Part shown: positions 35,641-47,031 of the stretch, piece by piece
Layout: the number at the start of each line of letters is the position of its first letter
Position numbering within the stretch: the stretch's first letter is position 1
From: Rheum nobile
Lineage: Eukaryota > Streptophyta > Magnoliopsida > Caryophyllales > Polygonaceae
Assembly (NCBI GenBank): GCA_027886185.1
Contig: WOAB01000124.1
Coordinates: 4,336,210-4,400,209, forward strand
Length of the DNA stretch: 64,000 nucleotides
Reading direction: 5' to 3'
Made by a program: the position numbers and the translations under genes
The notes under the pieces: model-generated
Seen by the model: only the letters and a program-made list of their open reading frames with translations
Database searches by the model: none
What the model was told of the DNA's origin: nothing

Positions 35641-35955
35641 TATTTCACCGTGTCCTGTAAATGGGCCGCCCCATTTACAACTTCCATTTACAGCTTCAGT
35701 GTTTTACAATTGTGTCATAGCTGTTATGCACAATCTGAGTGTTTTACAGCTATTATTCGCATTTCTGCACAACTTTAGTGTTTTACTGCTGTGTGCTAGC
35801 TGTTATGCACAACTATTCACTTATATAAATATTGTTACCCCTAGGGTTATTGAGTTCTTACAATTCCAACTGAAGCTATGTTGTTCATCACCATTATGAA
35901 ACATTTATTAATGGATTGATGATATTGATAGGAAAATCAAGCACTACATTGCATA
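35641..35955 (+). other. Upstream region of the GRF gene
   Basis: Short repeats of GTGTTTTACAGCT and TAGCTGTTATGCACAA, then AT-rich sequence leading to the GRF start. Probable promoter and leader; TTATATAAAT at about 35821 is a candidate TATA box. Confidence 0.4.
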
Positions 35956-36354
35956 ATGGCATCTTCATCTTCATCGTCAACAAACGCTGGTTGGCTATGC
36001 AATTGTAAGAGATCTGTGATTATCCGTGAGTGGCATATGCAGTTCAACTATAGAAGGAGGTATTGTGGATGTCCGACTATGGAAGGGGGGTGTCGCTTGA
36101 TGGTGTGGATTGATCCATCCTACGATGAGAGGACACAGAGGGTTATAGCACAACTGTGTAACGAAAAACAACAACTTGATAAGAAGAATGAAGAACTTGG
36201 TAAGAACAATGAAGAACTTGTTAAGGAAATTGAAGAACTTGTTAAGTTGATTCCCATTCACACAAGGTTTATGCGCCTTAAGGAACAAGGGCAGTTAGCG
36301 ATGGGCAAATCTAAGTATGAGAAGTTATTAAGAGAGATACACGGACGTAATTAA
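35956..36354 (+). CDS. GRF-type zinc finger with coiled coil, MULE B
   Basis: 132 aa. After MASSSSSS comes a GRF-type finger: CNCK at about 15-18, then NYRRRYCGC (the N-x-G/R-R-F/Y-x-C motif of zf-GRF with Arg in place of Gly), GGCRLMVWIDP. Residues 68-98 form a highly charged coiled coil with EELGKNNEELVKEIEEL repeats. GRF fingers bind single-stranded DNA or RNA in proteins such as APE2 and TOP3A. Short plant proteins with a GRF finger plus coiled coil are common. It lies between the satellite and the convergent transposase gene, with a degenerate partner at the same place in MULE A. A nucleic-acid-binding accessory role is inference. Confidence 0.75.
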   Translation: MASSSSSSTNAGWLCNCKRSVIIREWHMQFNYRRRYCGCPTMEGGCRLMVWIDPSYDERTQRVIAQLCNEKQQLDKKNEELGKNNEELVKEIEELVKLIPIHTRFMRLKEQGQLAMGKSKYEKLLREIHGRN

Positions 36355-36778
36355 GTTGATGTAATGTTTGTATCACTCTTGTAATATGTTTTATGTATTG
36401 ACATTTAATGTAATGTAATGGTTTGAAGTTGATGTAATGTTTGTATTGAGTTTGAGATGTTGTTAAGAGAGATTGGATTGATCCACCCTACGATTTATCT
36501 TTTATTGTTTATGTTGTACAACGAGTTAAATATAATATTAAAAGCACAAAGGGGTTTTCAATGTCACACTTGCATTAACTAGAGTACTAAAATATTACAA
36601 TCACAACTCATATCACATGACATATCCCTAAGCCACAGTATGGGGTGAACGACCATATGTTATGCAAAACTCCCGAAACATTGAGGAATTAACCAAAAGA
36701 GACCCACTCACATATAAAGTTATATTACATTACAAACTGCCTTAGAGTTTTACATGAAGTATTGATATTGTGGATCAA
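36355..36778. other. Convergent 3' ends of GRF and transposase genes
   Basis: AT-rich with repeated TTGATGTAATG words after the GRF stop. It should hold both 3' untranslated regions; no other gene seen. Confidence 0.5.
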
Positions 36779-39700
36779 CTAAGCCAAATAATCTGGATTC
36801 TGACCGGCTGCCTTGCGGCATTCCCTAAACTCTTGAAATTTCGAATCATACACTCCTTTCCACCACAGGATTCTTGGATCGCAATGTCTTCGCCACGCAT
36901 ACATAATGGGTGGTAATGGAGAGTCGGAACTGAGCATCACCTATACAAATACAAACAAAAAATACGCAATTAGTATACACGATATTGCAAATGAAACATC
37001 AAAGTACAAGTAGAGATACAAAATATTACCGGTATCCAGTGGTTGTGATCCCCTATGTGTGCTATCCCCGACATTTGTAAGGGAGGTGTGCAGCATGGTC
37101 TAGACAGCCTTATTGGTAAGCACAATAAAGGGTACTGAGATATGACGATCACAGTAACATTATACACCATGGCAAACACTAAACCCATGAATGGCATGTC
37201 AAGCCAATAATCCGGGCCGCAAGGGGTCTTCACATAGTTAATTTGAACCAGTAGATCGTCCCATGACCCTGGTCGTGTAGCTTCTCATATCGGCTCCCAC
37301 ATTTGTCGGTTGGCACACAACTTCTTTGCCATCGCGCTGCGAATCAAGGGATATTGACCCTGACTCATCCCCATAAGCACAGTCAAAGACCGATAACCAT
37401 AATGTCCGTCTGAACGTACATCCATAGCACCATTAATGTACCCAAACCAGAAGTAATCAATATTCTGAACCCCAAAGTCCACCCCAAGATGAATCATGGG
37501 TTCTTCAGGCCACTCCTCCGACGAACGGACTCCAACATGGTCGGTCTCGACGTACACCTCCTCCAATTGTGCTTCTTCTGCTTGCGGTTGAGATTGCATG
37601 TCCTCGGGCTCAAGCACTACGAAACTTGCTTGCTTCCTGGGACGACCTGGCCCTTTCACCTTCTCCTTTGCCTTTGCCTTCTCAGACTTCAATAAGTCTT
37701 CTCTTACGTGCTCATGCAGGCTTTTTTCCCTAGTTGGCGACCCCTTTGCCTTGTTCTTCGCACCACTTGGCCTTCCCTTTCTAGAGACGTCCGTCGACTC
37801 CATAAACGTACTATGTTCTGGATGCTCCAAGGCAATGTACAAATCACTCACTTGCCATAACGTGGCTTGGCTCAAAGTTCGGCTTTGCACTCTCGACCAC
37901 ATCTCACGCAATCTCAACTCTGGAACGGACACCGGAACACTGTCGTCAGCAAGTGCAAATGTTGTTGGATCCTCTTCCCAATGCAAGTCCTTCCAAAAGT
38001 CGTGAATGTCGTCTCGAGTGAGAGTTGTCCTCGTAATGATGGCTTTTGAAATATCGTGTATGCACGGCAACCCAAGGCAGTCTCTCACCCAATGATCATC
38101 ACATATTTCTGAATAGTCCTCATTGACTAACTTATCATACATGGCCAACAACAAATCAAAACACTTATCTGACACTCTGCAGAACAGCCTTGAAAAGACC
38201 ATTCGGGCAAGCTCCGGAAACCCTGGATCGTTGAACTCCATTGGTCGTGTAGACAGTGACTTGTTCATGGTCGCCCTAATCGTGTCGATTTGAAGAATGA
38301 TTGCATGGTGGATCCTCACGATCACTCTATTAAAGCCGCCTCTACTAGACCCCACAATATCTTTCAAGATACGATGCATCCCCTCAACCCTATGAAAACA
38401 AAAAACATTATTGCCTTAGCACGACCTTGGAACTCATAAGTACAAACAATCAACTACACAATGTTCAAAGGATACTTGTTTGAAGTCCTCGTGAAGAAGT
38501 GAAGGGTGTAATCCGTCCAAGCTCTTACTATGCTTTCCTTGTAAGGAGTCAGCCATTCCCTTTCGACGTATCCAACAAGGCCGCTCTTCCACGACGTCCT
38601 CGATGCTCTGAGCCTCTCCTCATAGCTTTCCTCGGTGGTCGAGCAAAAAAGTCCCCAGCACTGGTTTGTAAACATATCGACTCTAGCACTGTCTTTTATA
38701 ACCTTGTCGGCATGTGCCTTGATGTTGTTTCTAATATGGACCCAACACAAGAAATGTCTTATCGGGACGTCTTTGAAAACTACCTTAATAGCTTTGATGA
38801 GAGCCTTTTCACAATCGGTCATTATAGCCTTTGGCATTACTCCCAACTGCTCAAACAAGTTCCGAAGGGCCCTCACTATCCACTCGTAATGGAAAAACTT
38901 TTACGCTCGGGTGAATGCGTACGCAATGTTGAACGTCTTGTGAGTGCACGTAAAACCAACAATCTCCACCAAAGGCATATCATATCTATTCATAACATAA
39001 GAAATAAAAATACCAATATTTAGTGAATATAACTAATCAAATTGTAGCACATAGCAAAATATCTAACTATTATTAAAATGTATTACATACTTATTTGTCT
39101 TGTATGTGGCATCAATGATCACAACGTGCGGGAACTTCTTCAGCAACCGTAGCGACTCCGGGTGAGCAAAAAACAGAATCTCTACCTCGTCCCCTTTCTT
39201 CACATTCCTAGAAGGATAGAAAATATACCCGTTCTCTTTCAAAAATTGAAGGGACCACTGAGTAACCGTCAATTCACCACGATCCTCGAAATGGAGCTTC
39301 TGCAAAAAGTTGGTAACCTACTTCATTGATGTTACATTTTCCGGAAAGTTTTTCCTCAACTCCGAAACAATGTCTTTCGGAGTCTTCCGACAATCGCCAA
39401 ATTTCCTAGCCATGACCTCCTCTTCCTGGGTCATTCGATCCATGAATGCATTCCCGTGAAAGCTAGTCTGAAGCATGTGGTTGTGGGTGCCATGTATAAC
39501 AACCAAGACCCATCTTTCAGTAAGAAACCCTAGCTCATTTTTCAAACGACACCCATACAACCGCACTTCTTCGATCTGCGTTTTCGACTCCTCAAAACCG
39601 ACAACTCCGAATTTTCTACATTACCTTTCGGCCTCACAGATCTCGGTTCACCATATCTATCACATGTCAAACTAACTACATACGGATTTGAGATACGTTT

Positions 39701-40087
39701 CACCAAAACTATCATCAACTCTTTTGCTCTAGCTCTCGCCCACTCAATCATTTCATTCATACTCTCCCAAACTAGGCTAGTACGAAAATGTTCTGTATAA
39801 TCTTCGCCCTATAATTATTTTTAATTTATGAATTATTATACTGCCTATAATTAGAACAAACTAATAATACAACAAATTTGCAAAGTCATTAATTCGTAGC
39901 AAATTTACCTACTACAATAGAACCTATAATCTATATATAAACTGTGTAAAATTTAAACACTAACCATGAACAAATCACAATCATCTCCTCCGTCTTCGTA
40001 GTCCGAGTCGCTCCATTCTTCGTCTACTTCTTCATCTTCTCGAGCTTGTATCCAATCTCGCACCTCATCTTCAATTTGCAAATTCAT
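36779..40087 (-). pseudogene. MULE transposase: FAR1-like finger, DDE, C-terminal OTU; copy B, dead
   Basis: Exons 39965-40087 (acidic, DEEWSDSDYEDGGDDCD), 39091-39808 (WESMNEMIEWARARAKEL, FAR1-like finger, VVIIDATYKTNK with the first catalytic Asp), 38476-38985 (DMPLVEIVGFTCTHKTFNIA, MTDCEKALIKAI with the second Asp, CWVHIRNN), 37030-38389 (KVEGMHRILK, basic linker GPGRPRKQAS resembling an AT-hook, OTU-like domain), 36779-36940. Splice sites rejoin the frame. Lesions: 13-bp deletion in the finger near 39562, CAG to TAG near 39318, TAA after AFTRA near 38911, CGA to TGA near 37287. The OTU box reads DGHYGYRSL with Tyr where the nucleophile Cys is expected; the GDHNHWIPV histidine box is kept. 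Confidence 0.9.
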
Positions 40088-40149
40088 TTCAATGTTGTGA
40101 TGGTGTGGAAGAAGATGGTGTGGAAGAAGAATAGCGATGCAGAATTTAT

Positions 40150-40453
40150 AGGCTGAAAATTCGGCCGTTGGTACGCTTACACTAAGCGTACCAACGTTCG
40201 AATACAATGGCCTTTAAGCCGCTCGTTGGTACGCTTACACTAAGCGTACCAACGGCCGGCTTAAAATTCGAACGTTGGTACGCTTAGTGTAAGCGTACCA
40301 ACGGCCGGATCCGTACAAACTTGTACGCTTAATTCAAGCGTACAGGTTTTGGCCTATGCCCTCATCATATTTTTTAAAATCCCCCTTCTGCCCCTATGCG
40401 CTTAATGTACGCGCACACAACATGTACGCTTACATTAAGCGCACGATTGCGTG
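40150..40453 (-). repeat. Right terminal inverted repeat of MULE B with triple hairpin
   Basis: Three copies of a hairpin with arms GTTGGTACGCTTA at 40167-40195, 40225-40253 and 40274-40302; the centre is CAC in the first two and GTG in the third. They are followed by GTACGCTTAATTCAAGCGTAC and the part that matches the left end. Confidence 0.85.
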
Positions 40454-40542
40454 TGCATTTAGCTTACGAAACGTGTGCATATAGATGGACCCTTTGAACG
40501 GAAAAGCTATATACACATGAAAATTTGCCTAAATGTACACTA

Positions 40543-40790
40543 TTTGGTGCGTTACTATTAATAGCACAAACCGGTGCGCATAAAATAGCCGGATAAGGGG
40601 CAAAATCGGGAAAAGTTCAAAATATGGGCATCAGGTGGGTGCGTTAAGATTTAACACACAAGCGTGTGCGTTAAATCCTAACGCATACTTTAGTTGGGTT
40701 GGACTTTGCACAAGTCCAACCCATTTTGTTGTGTGTTAACATTTAACGCACGAGAGTTGTGCGCTATTATAAGCGCACAACTCTTCTTCA
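40543..40790 (+). repeat. Left terminal region of MULE C
   Basis: Near-identical to 12065-12300, with the same GTGCGTTA/TAACGCAC pairs, including GTGCGTTAAATCCTAACGCAT near 40666. Confidence 0.75.
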
Positions 40791-40874
40791 TCCAGCCGCA
40801 ACGGAAAAACCCTAAAACTCGAAAAAATTTTGATCGATCAATCACCTTGAACCTCTTACTTAAACTCAAAATCA

Positions 40875-43800
40875 TCCATTGATTCATCTTCTACTCCCCT
40901 GGGCGATCGAAATGGTGGTGCTGAGGTGGTCGGCGGTGCTGCTGGTGGTGGCAGAGGAGGTCCTTTTTTCCCGATCAATCTGGTGGTTGCATCGGCGTTC
41001 GGCGGTGGCCAGGGAGCGGGTGAGGGTGGTGGTGGGCAGGGCGCAGGTGAGGGCGTGGGTTCTGGCGGTGGTGGGCAGGGCGCGTTCGTTGGTGATGGTC
41101 TGGCGGCGGCTTGGGTGTCGATGGAGGAGGAGGAGGATGAGTTAGCTCGACTATCGGCAAGTGGTGGTGCTAGACGTTCGTTGACTCGATCGACACGCAT
41201 TTCAGATGTGTCGATCGACGTTCTTGTGACCCCCACACTCGCACCGATAGACGTCCACCAGGTATGTAATGCGTTTTAAATTCTAATTCATAATATTTTT
41301 GATTTAATTTTGAATTAGAATTTAGATTCGTTAATTTAGAATTGAAACGGAATTGTTAGATTTAGGGATGTTAGAAACAAATATTATTGTATTTGATATT
41401 AAATTAGGGATTAAGGTTTAAAACGAATATTATGAAATCTAATTTAGAAATAGTAAAATTGGATATGAAATCGAATCGAATTTATGAAAACGAATATTAT
41501 GAAACTAGAATTTAGATTCTTTAGAAGAAGAAATTTGAATAGAATATGAAATTTGAATTGAACGAATATTATGAAATTGTTAGAATTTTGTATTTTATTT
41601 CATTAAGTAATTTTATATTAAAAATACGATTAGAATTTAGATTAGTAGGAATTAGATTTGATTAGAATTTGGAAATAGAAATTAGTATACAATTAGATTT
41701 CATTATTAGAAATTTAATTTCTAATAATGAAATTTAATTTGATTAGAATTTGGATTTCTTTAATTACTATTGGGTCGATTGGGCCTTATTGGGCCATACT
41801 AGGCCTTAATAATTAGCCGACTGAGTCAGATTGGGGCCGATTGGGCCTTATTGGGCCGATTAAATTTCTAATAATGAAATGTAAGTTATAATGAAATCAA
41901 ATTAGAATTTAGATTTTCTTCTAAATTCTAATTTGATTTCTTTAAATGTAATTGGATTGAAATCTCAATAATTAGAATGAAATTTGTAATAAAATTAAAT
42001 TTCGTTATAATGAAATATAAAACAAATGTTATTGTCAAACAAATACGTTTATAATAAATTACAAAATAGAAATTAGTATATAGAAATTTCAAAATTAGTA
42101 TATAATTTCGAAATAGAAATTAGTATATAATTAGATTTCATTATTAGAAATTCTAATAATGAAATCTAATATATAATGAAATCAAAATTGATTAGATTTG
42201 TAATAATGAAATCTAAGTTATAATTGTTTCCAAATTCTAATCCAAATTAGATTTTATTATTAGAAATCTAAGTTATAATGATTCTAAGTTATAATGAAAT
42301 CAAATTAGAATTTAGATTTTCTTTAAATTAATAATTAGATTTCTAACTAGATTTCTTAAAATGTAATTGGATTGAAATGTCAATAATTGAGATTTCAATC
42401 CAATTTGCACTGTTAAAGAAATCTAATTAAAAATGAAATTTGTAATGAAATTAAATTTCATCATAATGAAATATAAATCAAATTCGATTGTCAAACAAAT
42501 ACGTTTATAATAAATTACCACATAAATAAATTAGGCGGTACGGGACGCCTTGGGAGGTTCTGAGGGACTCACACATCCAGCTCCAGTAGACGACCGACGT
42601 GTTGTGCCTCAGAGGCACATCTCAAATACCGTACGTCGCCGTGCTGCTCAGCTACGAACGGATTTATTAGGTGCAACATCACCAGTTCCACAACCTTCTG
42701 GTCAGACAGAGGATGCCAGCATGGAGGACGCCTACGTCACATCTAGTGACGATATGGCGATTGATGAACAGGCGCAAGAGATGCAGACGATGCTGAGGAC
42801 CTGGAGGGAGAGTTTAGGGTTTCTTTTGATCTGATTCTGCCGACCGAGGATCTGAGGACGGATGAGACCGGCCCTCCACCCGCTCCTTTTGTCCCCTCTC
42901 TCGTGCCCTCCCCCGTTCCCTCCCCAGTCCAGACTACTCCTTCTGTCCCCTCCCCCGTTCCTTCCCCTCCACCCGCTCCTTACCATGCACCAACTCCAGT
43001 TGTTGGGCCCGTTCTAGGGCAGGCTTCTTGGATTCCAGGAGGGCCATGCACCCTCTCCTCCTTCCCACCTACACAACACATATCGCCAGGGCGATTTATG
43101 ACATGACCTCTCTTGCCCCTCCTCCTCCTCTCGATATTCATGCCCCAGCCTGCCCCCCCTTCCGCGATAGAGACGCAGGAGACGTGGAGGAGAGGACTCC
43201 CTAGTTGTAGAGGCCGCTTCAGAGGCTGTTCAGGATCCCCGTCGTTCGGGGCGTCAGCGGTGCCAGAAGACTCCGGATTTGGTACGTATTTAGGGTACAA
43301 TCCCGTTATAGGTGAAGTATAATTTTTATTTGTTAATTTCGTAACTAATATTAATTATCAAACCTTCAGACCCGTAAGGTCTTGAGGGTCCACTTCCACG
43401 TTGGTTGGACCACTCCGCTCGAGCAGTTCACCAGACTCGGTCTAAAGACGTGCTTTCAGCTGGCAGAGCGCAGAGGTCTTGCACATCTACGCATTCTAGG
43501 CACCGGGGCAGTTGATCCCGTCTTGATCTCAGATTTTGTCGAGAGATGGCACTCTGAGACATCCTCGTTTCATTTCCCATGGGGCGAGATGACCATTACA
43601 CTACATGATGTTTATGAGATTCTCAGGGTGCCGATTGATGGGAGGAGCTGTATGGCAGCAGGGGATATGCCGCATCTAGAGGTCAGATGGATGATTGCGC
43701 TAGCTCTTGGATTTGACGGCACTACATGGGTGGACAAGTGGTACTCCACCGGCGACATTCCTTTGGAGTGGCTGCAGGACGAGCTCACCACGATGATTCA

Positions 43801-45092
43801 ACGCGAGCAGAGGGAAGAGAGCACAATCGCTTCATTTTATTTGTTCTTGCTGCTCGACTCTACAATGTTGGTCGACAAGTCTATGACGAGAATCAAGCAC
43901 AAGTGGATGGCGCTTCTTTTTGACCACGAGGCCACAAGCCGGTATGCATGGGGAGCTGGCATCTTGGTGTTCCTGTACCAGAACTTAGGACAGGCGTCGA
44001 GACTTCAGGTGCAAGGCATTTCCAGTTGTGGCATACTTTTGAGGGTAAGAAATGTGCTTTTAATTAATAAATTTAAAATATACGTTATAATTGTTTATTT
44101 TTTAATTCTTATCGTTCGATCTTGTTCTACAATCATGGATATGGGCGTATTTTCCCCATTTCCATGGACATTATGTCATGGACCCTGCTTCCATGGCCGC
44201 CGATGCTACTGTCATCAGAGACGGCCAGGAGGTCCCATAGGACAGGGATCCTAGTCGTTTGGTCTGTATACACCGAATGCTGGACATCATCAGATTTGAG
44301 GAGGTAATCTGTTTCGTTATATTAATATTTTATTTTATAATATATATTGACGCAAAATACTAATTTGATATTAATTACTTGTTACAGGTATAGTGGTTCC
44401 CTTTTCCTAGGGTGTCATTCAACCGGCCAGAGTACGCTCATTACCTGTTTAGAGGCATAATCTAGATCATGGACATACAGGAGACGTATCTGCCGGACCG
44501 CGTCCTCCGACAGTTTAGGCATGTACAAGAGGTCCAGACTTACCTCCAGAGCCGAGATCAGTCACCCGCCAGAACGACCTCACCCACTACTCGGTTGCAT
44601 TCGAGGATCATCTGTTGGGGGTGTGGGATGAGGATCTGAGGCCTCTGATCCAGATTCAGCATCCACCATCCACATTATATTGGGCCATGACGGACGACTA
44701 TCTAGATTGGTTGGACGACTACTCTCATGTGCTGGTGGATCCCAGATCCACCAGACAGGATCGTCCCGCAAGCCCTGTCCATCCCACACCTTCGGTGGAC
44801 ACTCTTGCGGTATGTTTGATTCGTTTAATTCAATAAATGTTTATTATTAATTTGTCATATATAAATTCTAATGGGTATTATCATTACGAATACAACAAAA
44901 CCAGTTGGTTGCTGGTGAGATCCGTGCATATTTAGAGACGCCGAGGGATTGGAGCGCTATTCCCATTTAGGAGGTTGAGGAGCTCATGAGTCGTTTACTG
45001 CATATGCAGACTGATGAGACTCCTCCAATGGCCCCCCCTCCACCGCATGCATCACAACTTTTTCAGGATTCTATACACGAGCACGGGGAGGG
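40875..45092 (+). pseudogene. Plant mobile domain gene, dead, copy C
   Basis: Exon 1 to 41261, exon 2 42535-43281, exon 3 43370-44044 (PMD core open, with FHVGWTTPLEQFTRLG), exon 4 from about 44133, exon 5 44388-44809, exon 6 from about 44895, cut at 45092. It shares with copy A the frameshift in exon 2, both lost splice acceptors (ACAA for ACAG before exon 4; ACAACAAAACC for ACAGCGGAACC before exon 6) and TAG in exons 4 and 5. It lacks the TGA of A in exon 2 and the exon-5 deletion of A. C and A therefore come from one already dead parent. Confidence 0.85.
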
Positions 45093-45476
45093 TAAGTATA
45101 AAGTTCTTAAGAAATAATAATAATACATTAGTATAAACTATAACTCTCGCGTTCTTCATACTTCATGTTATAGCGTAAGTATAAAGTTCAAATTATAACT
45201 TCATAAGACTTCGTCATATCACATTAGTATATAGTACAAGTAATAACTTCTTAAGAAATCATTATATTACATTAGTATAAACTATAACTCTCGAGTTCTT
45301 CATACTTCATGCTATAGCGTAAGTATAAAGTTCAAATTATAACTTCATAAGACTTCGTCATATCACATTAGTATATAGTACAAGTAATACTTGCTTAAAA
45401 ATCATAATATTACATTAGTATAAACTATAATTGATGAATATTGTATAAGTATGAGGTATAAAAATCTTAAAATAAC
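45090..45476. repeat. 145-bp AT-rich repeats fused to PMD copy C
   Basis: About two and a half units (CTCGAGTTCTTCATACTTC near 45292, CTCGCGTTC... near 45146), as at 21900-22460. The junction with PMD exon 6 lies at GGGGAGG|GTAAGTATAAAG. Confidence 0.85.
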
Positions 45477-45568
45477 AACGCAGCCCCTGGGAGAAACGTC
45501 ATGGGATAAATCAATTGGAGCAATGCTTTTCCAAAATACAAAAAAAACGACGAAAATGATAAAAAGAG

Positions 45569-45686
45569 GGGTGCAACACGAGGACTTCCCAGGAGGTCAC
45601 CCATCCTAGTACTACTCTCGCCCAAGAACGCTTAACTTCGGAGTTCTGATGGGATCCGATGCATTAGTGCTGGTATGATCGCACCC
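45569..45686 (-). rRNA. 5S: 5S rRNA gene 1
   Basis: First unit beside MULE C. Differs from the array consensus in the internal promoter (CGTTCTTGGG for CGTGCTTGGG) and has CATCGG for CACCGG. Array-edge copy, probably decaying. Confidence 0.9.
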
Positions 45687-45907
45687 GTCAACTCTACTCG
45701 CCATTTATTACTTCTACACTCTCGATCCCAACCTCAAACCTTCGTAACTTTCTGCACGCGTGCCCGATTCGCGCGTATAATATGTCAAATGACAGCTCTC
45801 TCTGTTATCTATGCAGCCCATGGGAGAAACGTCATAGGATAAATCAATTGGAGCAACGCTTTTCCAAAATACGAAAAAAAAACGACGAAAACAATAAAAT
45901 GAGGGGT

Positions 45908-46025
45908 GGGTGCAACACGAGGACTTCCCAGGAGGTCACCCATCCTAGTACTACTCTAGCCCAAGCACGCTTAACTTTGGAGTTCTGACGGAATCCGGTG
46001 CATTAGTGATGGTATGATCGCACCC
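45908..46025 (-). rRNA. 5S: 5S rRNA gene 2
   Basis: Several changes: GGGCTAGAG for GGGCGAGAG, CCGTCAG for CCATCAG, CATCACTAA for CAGCACTAA, and extra GGGT at the 3' end. Probably inactive. Confidence 0.88.
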
Positions 46026-46242
46026 GTCAACTCTACTCGCCATTTATTACTTCTACCCTCTCGATCACAACCTCAAACCTTCGTAACTTTCTGCACGGGT
46101 GCCCGATTCGCGCGTATAATATGTTAAATGAAAGATCTCTCCGTTATCTACGCAGCCCGTGGGAGAAACGTCATAGGATAAATCAATTGGAGCAACGGTT
46201 TTCCAAAATACGAAAAACAAACGACGAAAACGATAAAAAGAG

Positions 46243-46360
46243 GGGTGCAACACGAGGACTTCCCAGGAGGTCACCCATCCTAATACTACTCTCGCCCAAG
46301 CACGCTTAACTTCGGAGTTTTGATGTGATCCGTTGCATTAGTGCTGGTATGATCGCACCC
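46243..46360 (-). rRNA. 5S: 5S rRNA gene 3
   Basis: Changes: TATTAGGATG for TACTAGGATG, CAAAACTCC for CAGAACTCC, AACGGATCACATC for CACCGGATCCCATC. Confidence 0.9.
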
Positions 46361-46577
46361 GTCAACTCTACTCGCCATTTATTACTTCTACCCTCTAGAT
46401 CCCAACTTCAAACCTTCGTAACTTTCTGCACGGGTGCCCGATTCGCGCGTATAATATGTCAAATGAAAGCTCTCTCCGTTATCTACGCAGCTCGTGGGAG
46501 AAACGTCATAGGATAAATCAATTGGAGCAACATTTTTCCAAAACACGAAAAACAAATGACGAAAACAATAAAAAGAG

Positions 46578-46695
46578 GGATGCAACACGAGGACTTCCCA
46601 GGAGGTCACCCATCCTAGTACTACTCTCGCCCAAGCACGCTTAACTTCGGAGTTCTGATGGGATCCGGTGAATTAGTGCTGGTATGATTGCACTC
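46578..46695 (-). rRNA. 5S: 5S rRNA gene 4
   Basis: 5' end altered (GAGTGCAATC for GGGTGCGATC) and AATTCACC for AATGCACC; 3' end TGCATCC. Internal promoter boxes match the consensus. Confidence 0.9.
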
Positions 46696-46913
46696 GTCAA
46701 CTCTACTCGCCATTTATTACTTCTACCCTCTCGATCCCAACCTCAAACCATCGTAACTTTCTGCACGGGTGCCCGATTCGCGTGTATAATATGTAAAATG
46801 AAAGATCTCTCTGTTATCTACGCAGCTCGTGGGAGAAACGTCATAGGATAAATCAATTGGAGCAACGCTTTTCCAAAATACGAAAAAAAAAACAACGAAA
46901 ACGATAAAAATAG

Positions 46914-47031
46914 AGGTGTAACACGAGGACTTACCAGGAGGTCACCCATCCTAGTACTACTCTTGCCCAAGCACGCTTAAATTCGGAGTTCTGATGGGAT
47001 CCGGTGCATTAGTGCTGGTATGATCGCACCC
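46914..47031 (-). rRNA. 5S: 5S rRNA gene 5
   Basis: Changes in the promoter region (GAATTTAAGCG, GGGCAAGAG) and at the 3' end (GGTAAGTCC, TTACACCT). Probably inactive. Confidence 0.88.

Larger units (their letters stand above)
28329..40453. mobile_element. MULE copy B: intact PMD and GRF genes, dead transposase
   Basis: About 12.1 kb. Terminal inverted repeats are readable: GCTAATGCACACG, GTGCGCTTAATCTAAGCG, GCGCATAGGGGCAGAAAGGGG at the left match the reverse complement of the right end (GCTAAATGCACACG, GTGCGCTTAATGTAAGCG, GCGCATAGGGGCAGAAGGGGG). Inside: PMD gene (+), composite satellite, minisatellite, GRF gene (+), transposase (-). I could not find a convincing 9-bp target duplication; the right end nearly touches MULE C. 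Confidence 0.85.
40491..45475. mobile_element. MULE copy C: truncated sister of copy A
   Basis: Starts with the same sequence as copy A (TTTGAAC, AAGCTATAT, GAAAATTTGCCTAAATG) and follows it closely through the PMD gene. At about 45092 it jumps to the 145-bp repeat, then ends against 5S rDNA near 45477. Everything else of the A interior (ERA, arrays, GRF, transposase, right end) is missing. Confidence 0.8.

Noticed and set aside
40445..40480. Nine-base target duplication for MULE B
   Set aside because: The nine bases before 28329 (TTTAAGTTT) and after 40453 (TTACGAAAC) do not match well; I do not claim a duplication.
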